From Trichomonas vaginalis G3 (taxonomy: Eukaryota; Parabasalia; Trichomonadida; Trichomonadidae): DNA of 64,000 nucleotides. A program made the translations under genes and the position numbers. Where the stretch lies: assembly GCF_026262505.1 (NCBI RefSeq), contig NC_067203.1:20069411-20133410 (forward strand). Direction: 5' to 3'. Below, piece after piece: positions 1 through 10,111 of this stretch. The notes below the pieces were generated by a model. That model searched no databases, was not told the origin of the DNA, and was given only the letters and a program-made list of their open reading frames with translations. Positions within the stretch are counted from its first letter, which is position 1. Every line of letters begins with the position of its first letter.

Positions 1-1525
1 AAAGCTGTTTCAAGTTTGCTAATAAATTGGATTCACCCAACTCACGCAATGCTTCAGAGAATGATTCAACAATTCTTCCATCATCAATCTTTTTCTCTTT
101 GATGAACAATATATTAGAAACCATTTTTGGTGGATTTGAAGTGAAAAGAATGTATTTCATGGCGCCTCTAATTGTGTCTTCATTAGTTTTAGAAATGATG
201 TCTTGGACAATGAACTTAAACTGAGTAACTTTCTCAATAGCAGTCAAATTCGCATTGAAAACGTCGAAAATCAAAGAATTGAGAGAACTAACTTCGGATT
301 TATCAATGTTACCTGTTCCAAACTTCTCTTGGATGTTTTGTCTTTGAATAAAAAGTGAAAACGCCTGATCATAAATTAACAAGTGATTCTTCTTGGAAAC
401 AAACTCAAGGTACTTCTGGTTGTTATCATTGGATTTCTCACGTGGTATTAATATACGTTCTGTAATTTGTTTCACGTATTTCTGGGCATTGATCAAAATC
501 TGGGTATTTGTGTTCAATTCTGACTCGATGTCATTGTAGAGGTTGGAAATAGCATCGATGTTGTATTGATCTCCTAAAGTATTCAATATTTTCGTCGAAT
601 TTTTAATTCTCTCGCAAACATCTGATTCTTTAGCGCTAAATGGGTCATTTGTTGTGCAAGCAATATCATTAATGATATTAATGAGGTTGAATCTTGGAAC
701 TTTTGGTTGAATTCCTTTAATATAAGTTTGTTCGTCAGAATAATGAGGGAAGAAAGGAAGAATGTCAAAGATAGCAATAACGGTCTTGTCGAACTCTGAT
801 CTCTCTTGATTTGTGGCTCTTTGGGTTATTGTCGTTGTATCTACGAAAGGAACAGGATTCAAGAAGGTGTTTCCCTGGGGGAAGATTTTGTTAAGGTCTG
901 AAAAGACATGTTCGGCTATTTTTCGGATGTTTTCTTGGTTATTTGGTTGTAATCCGTATAACTCGGGATATTCTGTGATCAAATCAATTAACTTGTTAAC
1001 GACATTTTGATCGTTGAAGTAATCCTTCATGAAAGATGGTAAAAGGTTAAGATGTCTGATTGCATCATTAAAAATGTTGATACGGATAATATTGATCTCA
1101 TCTGTTGAAAACTTAGTGAAATTGGAAAGTTTCTTCATCAGTGGCTTTGAAAAAATCTTCTGAATGAAATAAGTAAATTGCGGGGAAATAAGAACTACAG
1201 GGCATTCGGGCTTTTCTGGAGAGTTTTTGTATGTTTCAATTTCTTTTGTAAACACCCAATACTTGTAAGTTTCAGGATCATGTTCTTGTTTTTTGAGCAA
1301 TTTCTCCAGAGCTTTTTCTTTTTTATTATGGTTATTTATGATTTTAAATGCTTTTTCGTAGTATTCCTTAAATTGCTTAAAATCGTTTTGTAGGGATAAC
1401 TTGAATTTAAGATCTTCCATGAACTGTTTAGATGCACGGTGAGCAAGAAATAGTTTCTCAAATATCTGCATGTCAGTATATGATATTTCTGGAAGTGGAA
1501 CCCCCACCTGATTATCTTGATTCAT
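1..1525 (-). CDS. VPS9-domain-like protein, partial (C-terminus outside window)
   Basis: The minus-strand frame stays open from an ATG at 1525-1523 to the left edge, giving 508 codons with no stop, so the gene is cut by the window. The protein begins MNQDNQVGVPLPEISYTDMQ and is mostly helical and charged in its first 120 residues. Around residues 430-475 it shows KYILFTSNPPKMVSNILFI. This resembles the core of VPS9 domains, where a Y-V-hydrophobic-x-A-N-P-P-x-L-x-S-N-I motif forms part of the Rab5-GEF fold. By family, such a protein would activate a Rab5-like GTPase on endosomes. It is divergent from Sec61 alpha, with a 416 bp shared intergenic region. The reading frame is certain; the VPS9 call is inference from that motif. 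Confidence 0.7.
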   Translation of the reverse strand, partial: MNQDNQVGVPLPEISYTDMQIFEKLFLAHRASKQFMEDLKFKLSLQNDFKQFKEYYEKAFKIINNHNKKEKALEKLLKKQEHDPETYKYWVFTKEIETYKNSPEKPECPVVLISPQFTYFIQKIFSKPLMKKLSNFTKFSTDEINIIRINIFNDAIRHLNLLPSFMKDYFNDQNVVNKLIDLITEYPELYGLQPNNQENIRKIAEHVFSDLNKIFPQGNTFLNPVPFVDTTTITQRATNQERSEFDKTVIAIFDILPFFPHYSDEQTYIKGIQPKVPRFNLINIINDIACTTNDPFSAKESDVCERIKNSTKILNTLGDQYNIDAISNLYNDIESELNTNTQILINAQKYVKQITERILIPREKSNDNNQKYLEFVSKKNHLLIYDQAFSLFIQRQNIQEKFGTGNIDKSEVSSLNSLIFDVFNANLTAIEKVTQFKFIVQDIISKTNEDTIRGAMKYILFTSNPPKMVSNILFIKEKKIDDGRIVESFSEALRELGESNLLANLKQL

Positions 1526-1941
1526 TGTTTTTTTGGAAAAATTATAAAAAAAATAAATTTGAATTAAAAATTCCAGGATAAATAAATTAAAGTTAAATAT
1601 TGTATAATATCAAATTGGAATAGCAAAATATTTTTTGGGATAAATTTTCCAACTAAAATTCGTCTATTATTCTTTCCGTCAATAATATCAACAACCTCAT
1701 TTAATTAGTTCATTAAAATAGTCAATTGGTGCTTAGGAGATTTCGACGAAAGTCAAGCTTAAATGCTTCATTTTGATTTTTCAAACTTGCGAAATCGCTT
1801 GAATCTTGATGTTATTCAAGAGTATGTAATATGTAAAAGCTAATTAAAACTGTCTTATTTGAATTAATTTATGACAAAATATGAAAAGTGAACAGTCAGT
1901 TTTCTGTCAGCCAAACTTTTTGTTTTCATATTTTTAAAAAG
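1526..1941. promoter_or_regulatory. Divergent promoter region between VPS9-like gene and Sec61 alpha
   Basis: AT-rich 416 bp between two divergently transcribed genes. A good trichomonad initiator, TCATATTT, lies at 1926-1933 with the +1 A at 1928, 14 nt before the Sec61 ATG. I see no comparably good initiator for the minus-strand gene. The nearest candidate on that strand is a TCAAATTT run about 30 nt upstream. Confidence 0.5.
1926..1933 (+). promoter_or_regulatory. Initiator (Inr) of Sec61 alpha
   Basis: TCATATTT matches the trichomonad Inr (TCA+1 Y W Y TT). With +1 at 1928 the 5' leader is 14 nt, in the usual range. It excludes the in-frame upstream start at 1888, which would lie before the transcript begins. 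Confidence 0.6.
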
Positions 1942-3396
1942 ATGGGTTTTGATATTCTTAAGTCAATCAGACCTGTTCTAGAACTTATGCCAAACGTTCC
2001 ACGTCCAAACAAGAAGGTCCCAATCCGCAAGCGTCTTTTCTATACATTCGCTTCTTTGGCCGTATATTTGATCTGCACACTTGTTCCACTTTATGGCGTA
2101 CAAAAGACAGCAGGTGATGACCCAATGCAACACCTCCGTATCCTTACAGCTTCTTCTAAGTACTCTCTTATGGAATTCGGTATTTCCCCAATCGTTACAT
2201 CAGGTATGATCCTTCAGTTCCTCTGCTCATTCGGTCTCATCAACAGAAACCCATCTGATCCAGAAGCATCCGCTCTTTTCGATGCTGCTCAGAAATTAGC
2301 CGGTATCATTATGACAGCTTTCCAGGCTGGTAATGCTATCTGGTCCGGCGAATACGGTATCCGTGGCGAAATCGGCTTCGTCAATGCTGCTCTTATCATG
2401 ACACAACTTGTTTCATCCGCTATTGTTGTCATTCTTCTTGATGAACTTTGCCAGAACGGCTATGGTATCGGCTCCGGCATTTCCCTCTTCATTTGCACAA
2501 ACATCTGCGAAATGATCATGTGGAGACTCTTCTCATTCAACCATTACTCTATGGGCCGCGGAACAGAGTACGAAGGCCTTGTCATTGCTTTCTTCCACTA
2601 CCTCTTCACACGCAAGAACAAGCTACGCGCACTCCGTGACATCGTTTTCCGCCCACAATTACCAAATCTTTGCCAATTATTCTCAACAGTCATTGTTTTC
2701 GGTGCCTGCATCTACTTCGACCAGATCAAGATCAACGTTGGCCTCGAAACAACAGTCAACCGTGCCCGTCCAGAGCCATTCGAGATCAAGTTGTTCTATT
2801 GCTCCAACACACCACTTATCATCCAGTCTACAATCCTTTCCCAGCTCGCTGGCTTCTCCCGCACCATCTACTTCCACTGGCCAGAGTCTCTTGCCACACA
2901 AATCTTCGGTGTCTGGCGTTCACACAACGGAATGTCCTATGACTACTCCACACCAGTTTCCGGCCTTATCTACTACTTGACAGCACCACAGTCAATCCAG
3001 CAAACAATCCACGACCCACTTCATACAATTATTTACCTCATTTTCTCTCTTTCATCCGCCGGCTTCATCTCATACTACTACCTTAGATTCTCCAACCAGG
3101 CACCAGCTGATGTCGCTGAAGCCCTCAAGAAGCAGCACCTTACACTCAAGGGACACAGAGAAGACCAGAAGAGACTCGAGAAGACACTTTCTCGCTACAT
3201 CCCAACAGCTGCAGCTCTCGGTGGTATCCTTGTCGCTCTCCTCTCATTCGTCGCTGACTTCTTGTCCGCATTCGGATCTGGAACAGGTATCATCCTCGCT
3301 GTTTCTATCATCAACCAGTTCACTGCTGAACTCTCCAAGGAAATGGCTGGTGACGGACTCATCGGTATCCTCAAGAACGCCGCTGGTGCGCGCTAA
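1942..3396 (+). CDS. SEC61A: Sec61 alpha, protein-translocation channel
   Basis: 484-residue polytopic protein starting MGFDILKSIRPVLELMPNVP, the conserved amphipathic N-terminus of eukaryotic Sec61 alpha. About ten hydrophobic segments follow. Family hallmarks include the plug region after TM1, GYGIGSGISLFI, and a C-terminal GSGTGIILAVSIINQ segment. It forms the ER channel through which nascent secretory and membrane proteins pass, together with Sec61 beta and gamma. Length fits the family (about 475). I start it at 1942, not at the upstream in-frame codon at 1888, because a perfect initiator lies between them. Codon use is strongly biased to C-ending codons, as in highly expressed trichomonad genes, unlike the AT-rich neighbours. 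The call is secure. Confidence 0.97.
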   Translation: MGFDILKSIRPVLELMPNVPRPNKKVPIRKRLFYTFASLAVYLICTLVPLYGVQKTAGDDPMQHLRILTASSKYSLMEFGISPIVTSGMILQFLCSFGLINRNPSDPEASALFDAAQKLAGIIMTAFQAGNAIWSGEYGIRGEIGFVNAALIMTQLVSSAIVVILLDELCQNGYGIGSGISLFICTNICEMIMWRLFSFNHYSMGRGTEYEGLVIAFFHYLFTRKNKLRALRDIVFRPQLPNLCQLFSTVIVFGACIYFDQIKINVGLETTVNRARPEPFEIKLFYCSNTPLIIQSTILSQLAGFSRTIYFHWPESLATQIFGVWRSHNGMSYDYSTPVSGLIYYLTAPQSIQQTIHDPLHTIIYLIFSLSSAGFISYYYLRFSNQAPADVAEALKKQHLTLKGHREDQKRLEKTLSRYIPTAAALGGILVALLSFVADFLSAFGSGTGIILAVSIINQFTAELSKEMAGDGLIGILKNAAGAR

Positions 3397-3681
3397 GAGT
3401 TATATATTATTTATTTTATATTATTTCTTAAATAAATCAAACACAACACATCAATTTACTTTTACTTTGTTTTTCTATCTTCATAATTAAGAAGTCTATA
3501 AACTTGTGGTTTTAATTGATGCTTCTTAATTCACTGTAATTGTTTGTTAGCATTTTATAGACATTCTAATCTTTAATTTAATATGTTACTTGATATTATC
3601 AACAATTTTAACCGAATAAACCATGATTATATAAGCCATCAATGTTATATATACATATATAAAAGATTAATATTAACTCAT

Positions 3682-4416
3682 TTAACAAAAATAATCTGAC
3701 TTGACGTGTTCAGAAATGGCTTCGTATCCATTCTTTTCCGGCGAAAAGGAAAAGTAGTGATATATTTTTTTGAACCAATTCAGAATAGATTCTTGTTTGC
3801 TTTCTTCAAGATATAAATATTGCTTTTTTCGCATTAATTCTTTTCCATTATCTGTCTGGTATTCTAATGCAATATCCATGAATTGCAATGTTGCTATGTT
3901 TTCAGTAGTCAATTCGTAAAAAAATCTATCGCCTTTGTGAAAAATAACTGAGTTATCCAAATATTTTTGTAGAATAGGGTAACTATTCATTATATAGTCA
4001 TTCGGATTAATTGTGTCAATGTCTAAATTTTTGCAGATAATTCTATTGAAGTGAATATCTTGATTATGATTTTGCCTCCTGCAAAAAATATCAAGAATAT
4101 CAGTGTAACTTTTGGCATTATCAACTTTCAATAAAACAATTATTTCCCCGTAGTGATCTTCAATATTTTTGAAACGTGGACGACCAATTATCATAGAATT
4201 TATGCTTGCATTAACATCTACATTAACAGCATAACATAGTACTTCTGGCATGATTAGAGTATATCCTGGAAAGAAAGAATCTATTCTTCGCTCTTTGAGA
4301 TAATTCAAATAAAGATGGCTAACATGCGGATTATGTAATTTGATATATGGATGAGGATAATGAATTATATCATTTGATTGAGTATTATTTTCCATTAATA
4401 AAAATTTTTCACTCAT
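3682..4416 (-). CDS. Unrecognised 244-residue protein
   Basis: Starts at ATG 4416-4414 (MSEKFLLMENNTQSNDIIHY). The frame is open 15 codons further upstream but has no ATG there. I do not recognise a domain. The sequence is soluble, rich in H, Y, N and I, with no signal peptide or membrane segment. It contains a few conserved-looking patches such as HYGEIIVLLKVDNAKSYTDI and GDRFFYELTTENIATLQFMD. Convergent with Sec61 alpha, 285 bp apart. About 35 nt upstream is TGACACTTTTTTTTT and, just before the ATG, TCAAATATC, a weak initiator candidate. Codon use is AT-rich and ordinary for low-expressed genes here. Probably a real lineage-specific gene. Confidence 0.7.
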   Translation of the reverse strand: MSEKFLLMENNTQSNDIIHYPHPYIKLHNPHVSHLYLNYLKERRIDSFFPGYTLIMPEVLCYAVNVDVNASINSMIIGRPRFKNIEDHYGEIIVLLKVDNAKSYTDILDIFCRRQNHNQDIHFNRIICKNLDIDTINPNDYIMNSYPILQKYLDNSVIFHKGDRFFYELTTENIATLQFMDIALEYQTDNGKELMRKKQYLYLEESKQESILNWFKKIYHYFSFSPEKNGYEAISEHVKSDYFC

Positions 4417-5138
4417 GATATTTGATTTTTTAAAAAAAAGTGTCAGAAAATATCTTTTCAATTCAAAATGTTGTAATTATAAAATTTTCGAAAAACGTAC
4501 CATTTTTGAATGAAATATCGATTACAATATCGATTTTTATTCAAAAAATGCTCACCTTTTGAGTCGATACAAAAAGCAGACTTTTTTTTGTATTTCTTTA
4601 CAGGACATAATATTTGACGTCCAATGTTTGCCTATGATCAGAACTTGTCTTTCTCTGGTCTAGACATTTATCACATCAAATATCATATTTGATTATTTAC
4701 AATTGTTTAAAAAATTTTACTAGTGCAAGCATAATATTCTGTGCAAAGTACAATTTCAATATGTTAATCTATAAAACTTGATTTTTATTGCATATGCAAT
4801 TTAGCATCTTTTTTATTATAGAGTTTTGAAGATAAGCATATATTGGAATGATATTTACTTGTTATTGTAAGTACATTTATTGTTATGAATTTACTCAATT
4901 ATTTTAGATGTTGAAATACCATTATATAAAAAACAGTGTTTATTCATTATAGAGTAGTGAGGTTTACAAATCCCAATTCAATACACAGAGGTTTACATTT
5001 TATATTGAGGGACCCTCACTACTGAGATTTTGGGAGCACTATATATTTTGTCTTAATTCTATCGGCGCTTCAATGATATTAATCACAAAAGTTATGTGAC
5101 AAAGACCTAAATAAAAGGCAATATTGAGAAAGTAATAA
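4417..5138. other. Intergenic, AT-rich, one short inverted repeat
   Basis: About 720 bp without a credible gene. At 4953-5022 an inverted repeat with arms reading AGTAGTGAGG and CCCTCACTACT encloses a short direct repeat of GAGGTTTACA. No RNA gene recognised. Confidence 0.4.
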
Positions 5139-7727
5139 ATTATTTTTATCCAAGCTTTGGTGGAAGAATTTGTTCAATACTTGGATAAGATTGCAGATTT
5201 ATTTTTAAAGCAACAAATATCAAGACCTTCTCCTGATTTAGATCGTCTTGATAATTTGTATAAAGAAGACAATTCATACGAATATATAGAACCAATTTTT
5301 ACTTTTTACAAAAATCAATATACTTTGCAAAGCGGCTTAAGGATCTTGAAACATTACTCAGAAGAATTATGGCCACAAATATCTTTTGAAATACAACAAA
5401 CAATTTATGACTTGGCAGTTAGAAATCTTGATAATCCGAAGATATACGGTGCATCATACTCAATGTTATGTTGTTATATTGTACTTATGATTGTCAGATT
5501 TCCAGAAGAAATCAGAAAACAATACTTTGACTATTTTTTTCAAGAAAGGAAAGATCTTACTATTCTAAACGAATTTACTCTCCTTTTGACAGACAACCAA
5601 TTCGAATACAATCGTCAAGAACTCAAAAATTATATATTTCAAAATTTTCACAATTTTTTACCAGTAATTGAAGATAAACACGAAAGGCCCATTGCACTTG
5701 AAACTCTTCAGAATCTAGTTCCTTTACTTTCAAGCCAAAATTTTGAAGAATTTCATATAGCAGAGTTAATATCGAAATTTTTTGATGAATTTTATGTTCT
5801 CATTCCACAAATTACGACCAAAATGACAATCTCAGTTGATGATATCAATAATTTTATCCAAAAATATATAACAAGTGATCCAGATGAAGAAAATTTTGAT
5901 TTCGAGAATTTCGTTATGGTTTACTTTGACCACATTACAGAAGATAATTTACAACTAGTTAACGAACGATTTCTTGAAGATTTTGGCAATTTTTTGAATT
6001 ATTGGGAATTTTTTGCTTTACGCATTTACCAAGCATTTATTGCCGGACAATTAGATAATAAAGAGAATATATCAACTCTTCTTGTTAGTATTGCGTATAA
6101 TGTGGTTCGAAATATCCCTCCTCCGCCTGATTGTTTTTATGATGGAACTGCAATTCAATATCAGCTCAGTTTGAACGAACAAGAGTTCATGAAATTGAGA
6201 AGGATATGGATAGTGTTGAACACAATTGACTCAGATCTTGTCAATGAGACTATAAAAGAACTTTTTGAAGAATTTCCTGAAAATCCAGAAAATTCATCGG
6301 TTCTTGAATCATTTATATTTTGTACTGCATTATGTGATGGCATTGATGATGAATTTGGCCCAATAGTCTTTGATTTTGTTGATGAAATTTATTCTCATCA
6401 GGAAGTACCTGAATATTGTCATAGTATATTCTTATATATGGTTAAGACATTTATAGAATGCAAGATCATCACATCAAATTATTTCCCAGACATTATAAAT
6501 TTGGCATTAAAATTTGTTTCTTCAAAAACTGTTGGGAAACAAGCTACAGAACTACTATATCCCATATCAAAGAAAGAACCTGAGATTATGACAGATAAAA
6601 TTGATCTCAGCCAATTATTAGCAAATTTATTTAATTCTGATATTTTGATTCAGCTTTCGCAAATGTTGTGTATCAATAGCGAAACATTGCTTAATGGGTT
6701 GAAATATATCATTTCCCAAATCTGGGCTGAAGTTAATGCAAATCCTCTGCAAAATTTTGAAAATTTCAGAAAAATATTATGTATTTTAATAGGTTTATCA
6801 AGAGAAAATGTTGATTTTGCCAAAGAATTCGTTGTATCCAACCTCAATTCGCTCACAGAGATCAGCAAACAGTATATTGACTTCATTTTAGAGCAAATCA
6901 ACACAAAAGACATAAATTTTAAGAAGGATCCGGATTTTCTATTAGTCAATGAAATATTGAACTTAGAATTAACTATTTTGGATGAACTTCATTTTTATCA
7001 AAATTTAAATTTGTTTTCAGAGCTTGAAAAGATGCCAACAGTGTTCCGCCCTTACAAAGTATATGATCTGATTAATCACATTTTCGAAATATCTTCGGAA
7101 ATTGATTTAATTTCATATTTACTTCAAAATTTCATTTACGAAGCCAACAAAAAGATGATTAATTCAGAGATTTGGTATAGTAGAGATGTGGATTGCGCGT
7201 TCCGTGCCTTAACAACTATTTTCCAGAAACATTTTGAATTATTAAGTCAAGATGATGAAAATTTTTTAGTTATTATGCTAGACAAAAAGGAAACTGGCAT
7301 TCGAGATATGATAATTGATGACTTTTTTGTTGTAATTTCCAATTTTTCATCTGATAATTTTGAATTTATGATTGAATTTTCAAAGAAAATCATAATATCA
7401 ATAATCAAAACCATTTGTGATGATGATGATTATTTTTCTGAAAAGGATTTCGACAGATTTTCTGAGATATTTTTTAATATTTTTTCACAAATTGAGGATA
7501 GAGAGCCAATAATTGCACAATTAAAAGCAGAACTCTCTGGACAGTTAATAACATGCACTGATGATGTTTATAGTATCATTGACAAATTTTTACATCAATC
7601 GAATTCAGCTGCAGAATTTAAAGAATGCCTTATACAAGTCAGAGCTGATTCGAAGAACCAAAACATTGAAGAGATAAAGCTTCAATTCCAGATAGAATCA
7701 GCCCGAGATGATCCTTCATTTTTATAA
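5139..7727 (+). CDS. HEAT-like protein, importin-beta/exportin-like (no ATG visible)
   Basis: An 856-plus-residue frame ends at 7727. It is made of paired amphipathic helices throughout, with acidic loops, as in karyopherins (importin-13/transportin-3/exportin type). The N-terminal part (VEEFVQYLDKIADLF, then LWPQISFEIQQTIYDLAVRN) resembles the first HEAT repeats of these carriers, which bind Ran-GTP and move cargo through the nuclear pore. The family call is inference from helix pattern and size. Oddity: the frame opens after a stop at 5136-5138 and holds no ATG until about residue 102. The first possible non-ATG codon is TTG at 5157, immediately followed by GTG. I see no intron 3' motif (ACTAACACACAG) near 5150. 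So the gene may be missing its start through a mutation, use a non-ATG codon, or have an unseen upstream exon. Confidence 0.6.
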   Translation: MIFIQALVEEFVQYLDKIADLFLKQQISRPSPDLDRLDNLYKEDNSYEYIEPIFTFYKNQYTLQSGLRILKHYSEELWPQISFEIQQTIYDLAVRNLDNPKIYGASYSMLCCYIVLMIVRFPEEIRKQYFDYFFQERKDLTILNEFTLLLTDNQFEYNRQELKNYIFQNFHNFLPVIEDKHERPIALETLQNLVPLLSSQNFEEFHIAELISKFFDEFYVLIPQITTKMTISVDDINNFIQKYITSDPDEENFDFENFVMVYFDHITEDNLQLVNERFLEDFGNFLNYWEFFALRIYQAFIAGQLDNKENISTLLVSIAYNVVRNIPPPPDCFYDGTAIQYQLSLNEQEFMKLRRIWIVLNTIDSDLVNETIKELFEEFPENPENSSVLESFIFCTALCDGIDDEFGPIVFDFVDEIYSHQEVPEYCHSIFLYMVKTFIECKIITSNYFPDIINLALKFVSSKTVGKQATELLYPISKKEPEIMTDKIDLSQLLANLFNSDILIQLSQMLCINSETLLNGLKYIISQIWAEVNANPLQNFENFRKILCILIGLSRENVDFAKEFVVSNLNSLTEISKQYIDFILEQINTKDINFKKDPDFLLVNEILNLELTILDELHFYQNLNLFSELEKMPTVFRPYKVYDLINHIFEISSEIDLISYLLQNFIYEANKKMINSEIWYSRDVDCAFRALTTIFQKHFELLSQDDENFLVIMLDKKETGIRDMIIDDFFVVISNFSSDNFEFMIEFSKKIIISIIKTICDDDDYFSEKDFDRFSEIFFNIFSQIEDREPIIAQLKAELSGQLITCTDDVYSIIDKFLHQSNSAAEFKECLIQVRADSKNQNIEEIKLQFQIESARDDPSFL

Positions 7728-9452
7728 TTTTTTTGTTTATATATAAATCATATTCATGTTAATATATTGTTTCGTTTCATTATTCATTTTTTAGGGTTCA
7801 CTTACGCCCATCTGACAAAGAGTGTGAAGAATAATTAGAGATAAGTTGTTTAGTCTGAATTCATTGAGAAATGATTCAATTTTATAGGGTTCACTTACGC
7901 ACTTAGAAATATAAGTGAAGAATAATTAGAAATTAATATTAAACCACATAATTGAAGTTTATGTCATACCAGTAGAAGTGCATCCATAATCAACCGAAGT
8001 CTGTAATACGCAATGCTTGCGTGCACACAAATTATTTATTGGCTTGATTTCAATATATTGTCTATTAGCCCGTATACTTGTTGAAACAATATATCTTTTT
8101 TCATTCATCGAAAAAAATTAGTGCTTAGGAACGTTTTTCCTTCCTGCAATGTAATCGAAAGAACATTGGAGGGATATATATGGTTAACATATAGCTTTGC
8201 AACAAGTTCATTTCCATACAATTTTTAATTGATGCAAAATGAAGAATGGAATTACCATAATTTCATTGATATTTGCACAATATGTATTAAAAAAGCTCAA
8301 CTATTTCTTTATCATCTCTCTGCCACCAAATAACAAACTATCATTTGATCAAAATAAAAAAGAATAAAGATTTTAAATAATCCAACAATTTAATAAATTG
8401 ATCTTTTTTCCACGGTACGCAGTCTATTTGAAAACCAGTAAACGGATCCTACTTTCAAGTACATTTTCATTAGGAATGTTATGGTTTAGTCAAAAAAAAT
8501 GCGCTTGCCAGTGAACCGTTTATTTATTTTGAATACCATAATAAGTTGTGACATAACAACAATTTTTAAAGAAGTTAGTTGAATCTGACAATTTGCGCAG
8601 AGGTAGAGCAACGATAGAAAATTTTTGGAAAAAAAGTTCGGAGATCTTAAACGTATCATATTCCCTGCATGGTTTGGTATCTTCCGCCATGCGTTGTGCC
8701 AAACATATTGACACTTTCCAATAATTAATTTATGGTATGAGTCACAGAGTTAGATTATAAAAAGAAAGTAAATAATTGCAATTAGAAATCATATATGTCG
8801 GAAATCAAATGTTGATGAGCAGAAACCTTTTACTCATCATAAAAGAGATAAATCACTAAAGATTTGTATACATTAAAATTTGATATTTGGTGCTCGAAAA
8901 CTGTCTGATGGGACTCCTCCAAAATGAACCAATCTATCGCTGAGGACCAAATTAGATGATGTGGATGGTGTATTCTCTAATTCTAACTTAGGAAGAATGG
9001 GAACAAAACGAATGACGACAACAACATGTCAAACATAGATTAAATATCTATGAATCAATAAAGTATACGTGCATTGAAGGTGATAACGATCACTTGAGGC
9101 TTATAACTCTTTGACTAAATTATGCAATAATTAAATATAATCATTTTTATATTTTTATACTGATAGTAATTAATATACTATCCTGCTTAATAAATGGTAT
9201 GATCAAATTTGTTTGAAAATTTAATTATGTATATGAAACTATGTCTTCTATATAAAAATCAAAATTTTCGGACGAACCTAGATTGAACCTTTATGAAAAT
9301 CTATCATTTTTGTTAATTGAGTTAATATGAATCTTTTACATATGTATATATAGCATTGATAGCTTATATAATCATGGTTTATTCCATATTAACATATTTT
9401 TTCAGTTAAATTTGTTAATAATATCATGTAACAAATTAATTGGCAAACCCAA
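7728..9452. other. Gene-poor AT-rich region with a short direct repeat
   Basis: No credible gene. It begins with a two-copy direct repeat (7792 and 7885, 93 bp apart, listed separately). The rest is AT-rich with scattered short palindromes. Small open frames such as 8520-8714 (-) lack coding character. Confidence 0.4.
7792..7937. repeat. Two direct copies of a TAGGGTTCACTTACGC repeat (MITE-like half element)
   Basis: TAGGGTTCACTTACGC begins at 7792 and again at 7885. Each is followed by a short variable stretch and GTGAAGAATAATTAGA. The first copy continues CCCATCTGACA, the same terminal motif as the short inverted-repeat elements at 26.43 and 32.42 kb. Here the inverted partner end is not seen. 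Confidence 0.5.
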
Positions 9453-10111
9453 ATTTTAGCTAAAAGTGACAGGGGGAAAAAAACGTTTAGTATTAAAAAA
9501 AGACCGATGAGAGCTTCGTTCGAAATATAGAGGGAACTGAGAATGCGCAACCATTCTCAGGGAATATTGGATGCTATTCCCGTTCCCTCTGTATGGAAAA
9601 TTGAGATTTTCAAAGGGAGTTAAAATAATATCAAATTTATACTAATTTACTTCAAAATACAAAAGTATTTGACAGCTAAAATTAGTTACTTTAGCAACCC
9701 TATCAATACCCTTTTACGATTATTGCTACTTTTTCGAAATAAAATAAATTTATTATCAAAAACCTTTTTTTTTCTTAGTAAAAATAAACGAAATTTTTTA
9801 CCTTATGAACTTTTGATGGAAATATGCAAATTTAAAATAATAAAGAAAGCCGCGAGCGAAGCGATCGGCTTAGTTCGAAGATTTTGATTCAAATCTTTGC
9901 TGATCTGTAATTCGCGGAAGCCGCGAGCGAATCGAGCGGCTTAGGTCTAAGATTTTGATTCAAATCTTTGCTTATATTCCTTAAATTCTTTATGAAACTC
10001 GCAACAGTTCCATAAAAAATTTTAAATTCTAAACTGTCGAAATTACCGATCGGTAATCACACCCTTCATGGGTGTGTCACTTTTTACAGGCGTGTCACTT
10101 TTAGCTAAAAT
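9453..10111. mobile_element. Non-autonomous element with 18-bp terminal inverted repeats
   Basis: The exact inverted repeats ATTTTAGCTAAAAGTGAC (9453-9470) and its complement (10094-10111) bound 659 bp. Inside are nested palindromes near 9529-9591, where arms AGAGGGAAC and GTTCCCTCT flank a second hairpin based on GAGAATG/CATTCTC. There is also a direct repeat of about 65 bp at 9845 and 9917 beginning GAAGCCGCGAGCGAA. Near the right end is CCGATCGG. No transposase is encoded, and no target duplication is evident. The 72-residue frame at 9669 crosses the repeat and has no coding look. Confidence 0.5.

Noticed and set aside
8800-8930. Hammerhead-like words (TTGATGAGCAGAAACC, CTGTCTGATGGGAC)
   Set aside because: Core CTGATGA and GAAA are not arranged with three stems; no ribozyme fold found.
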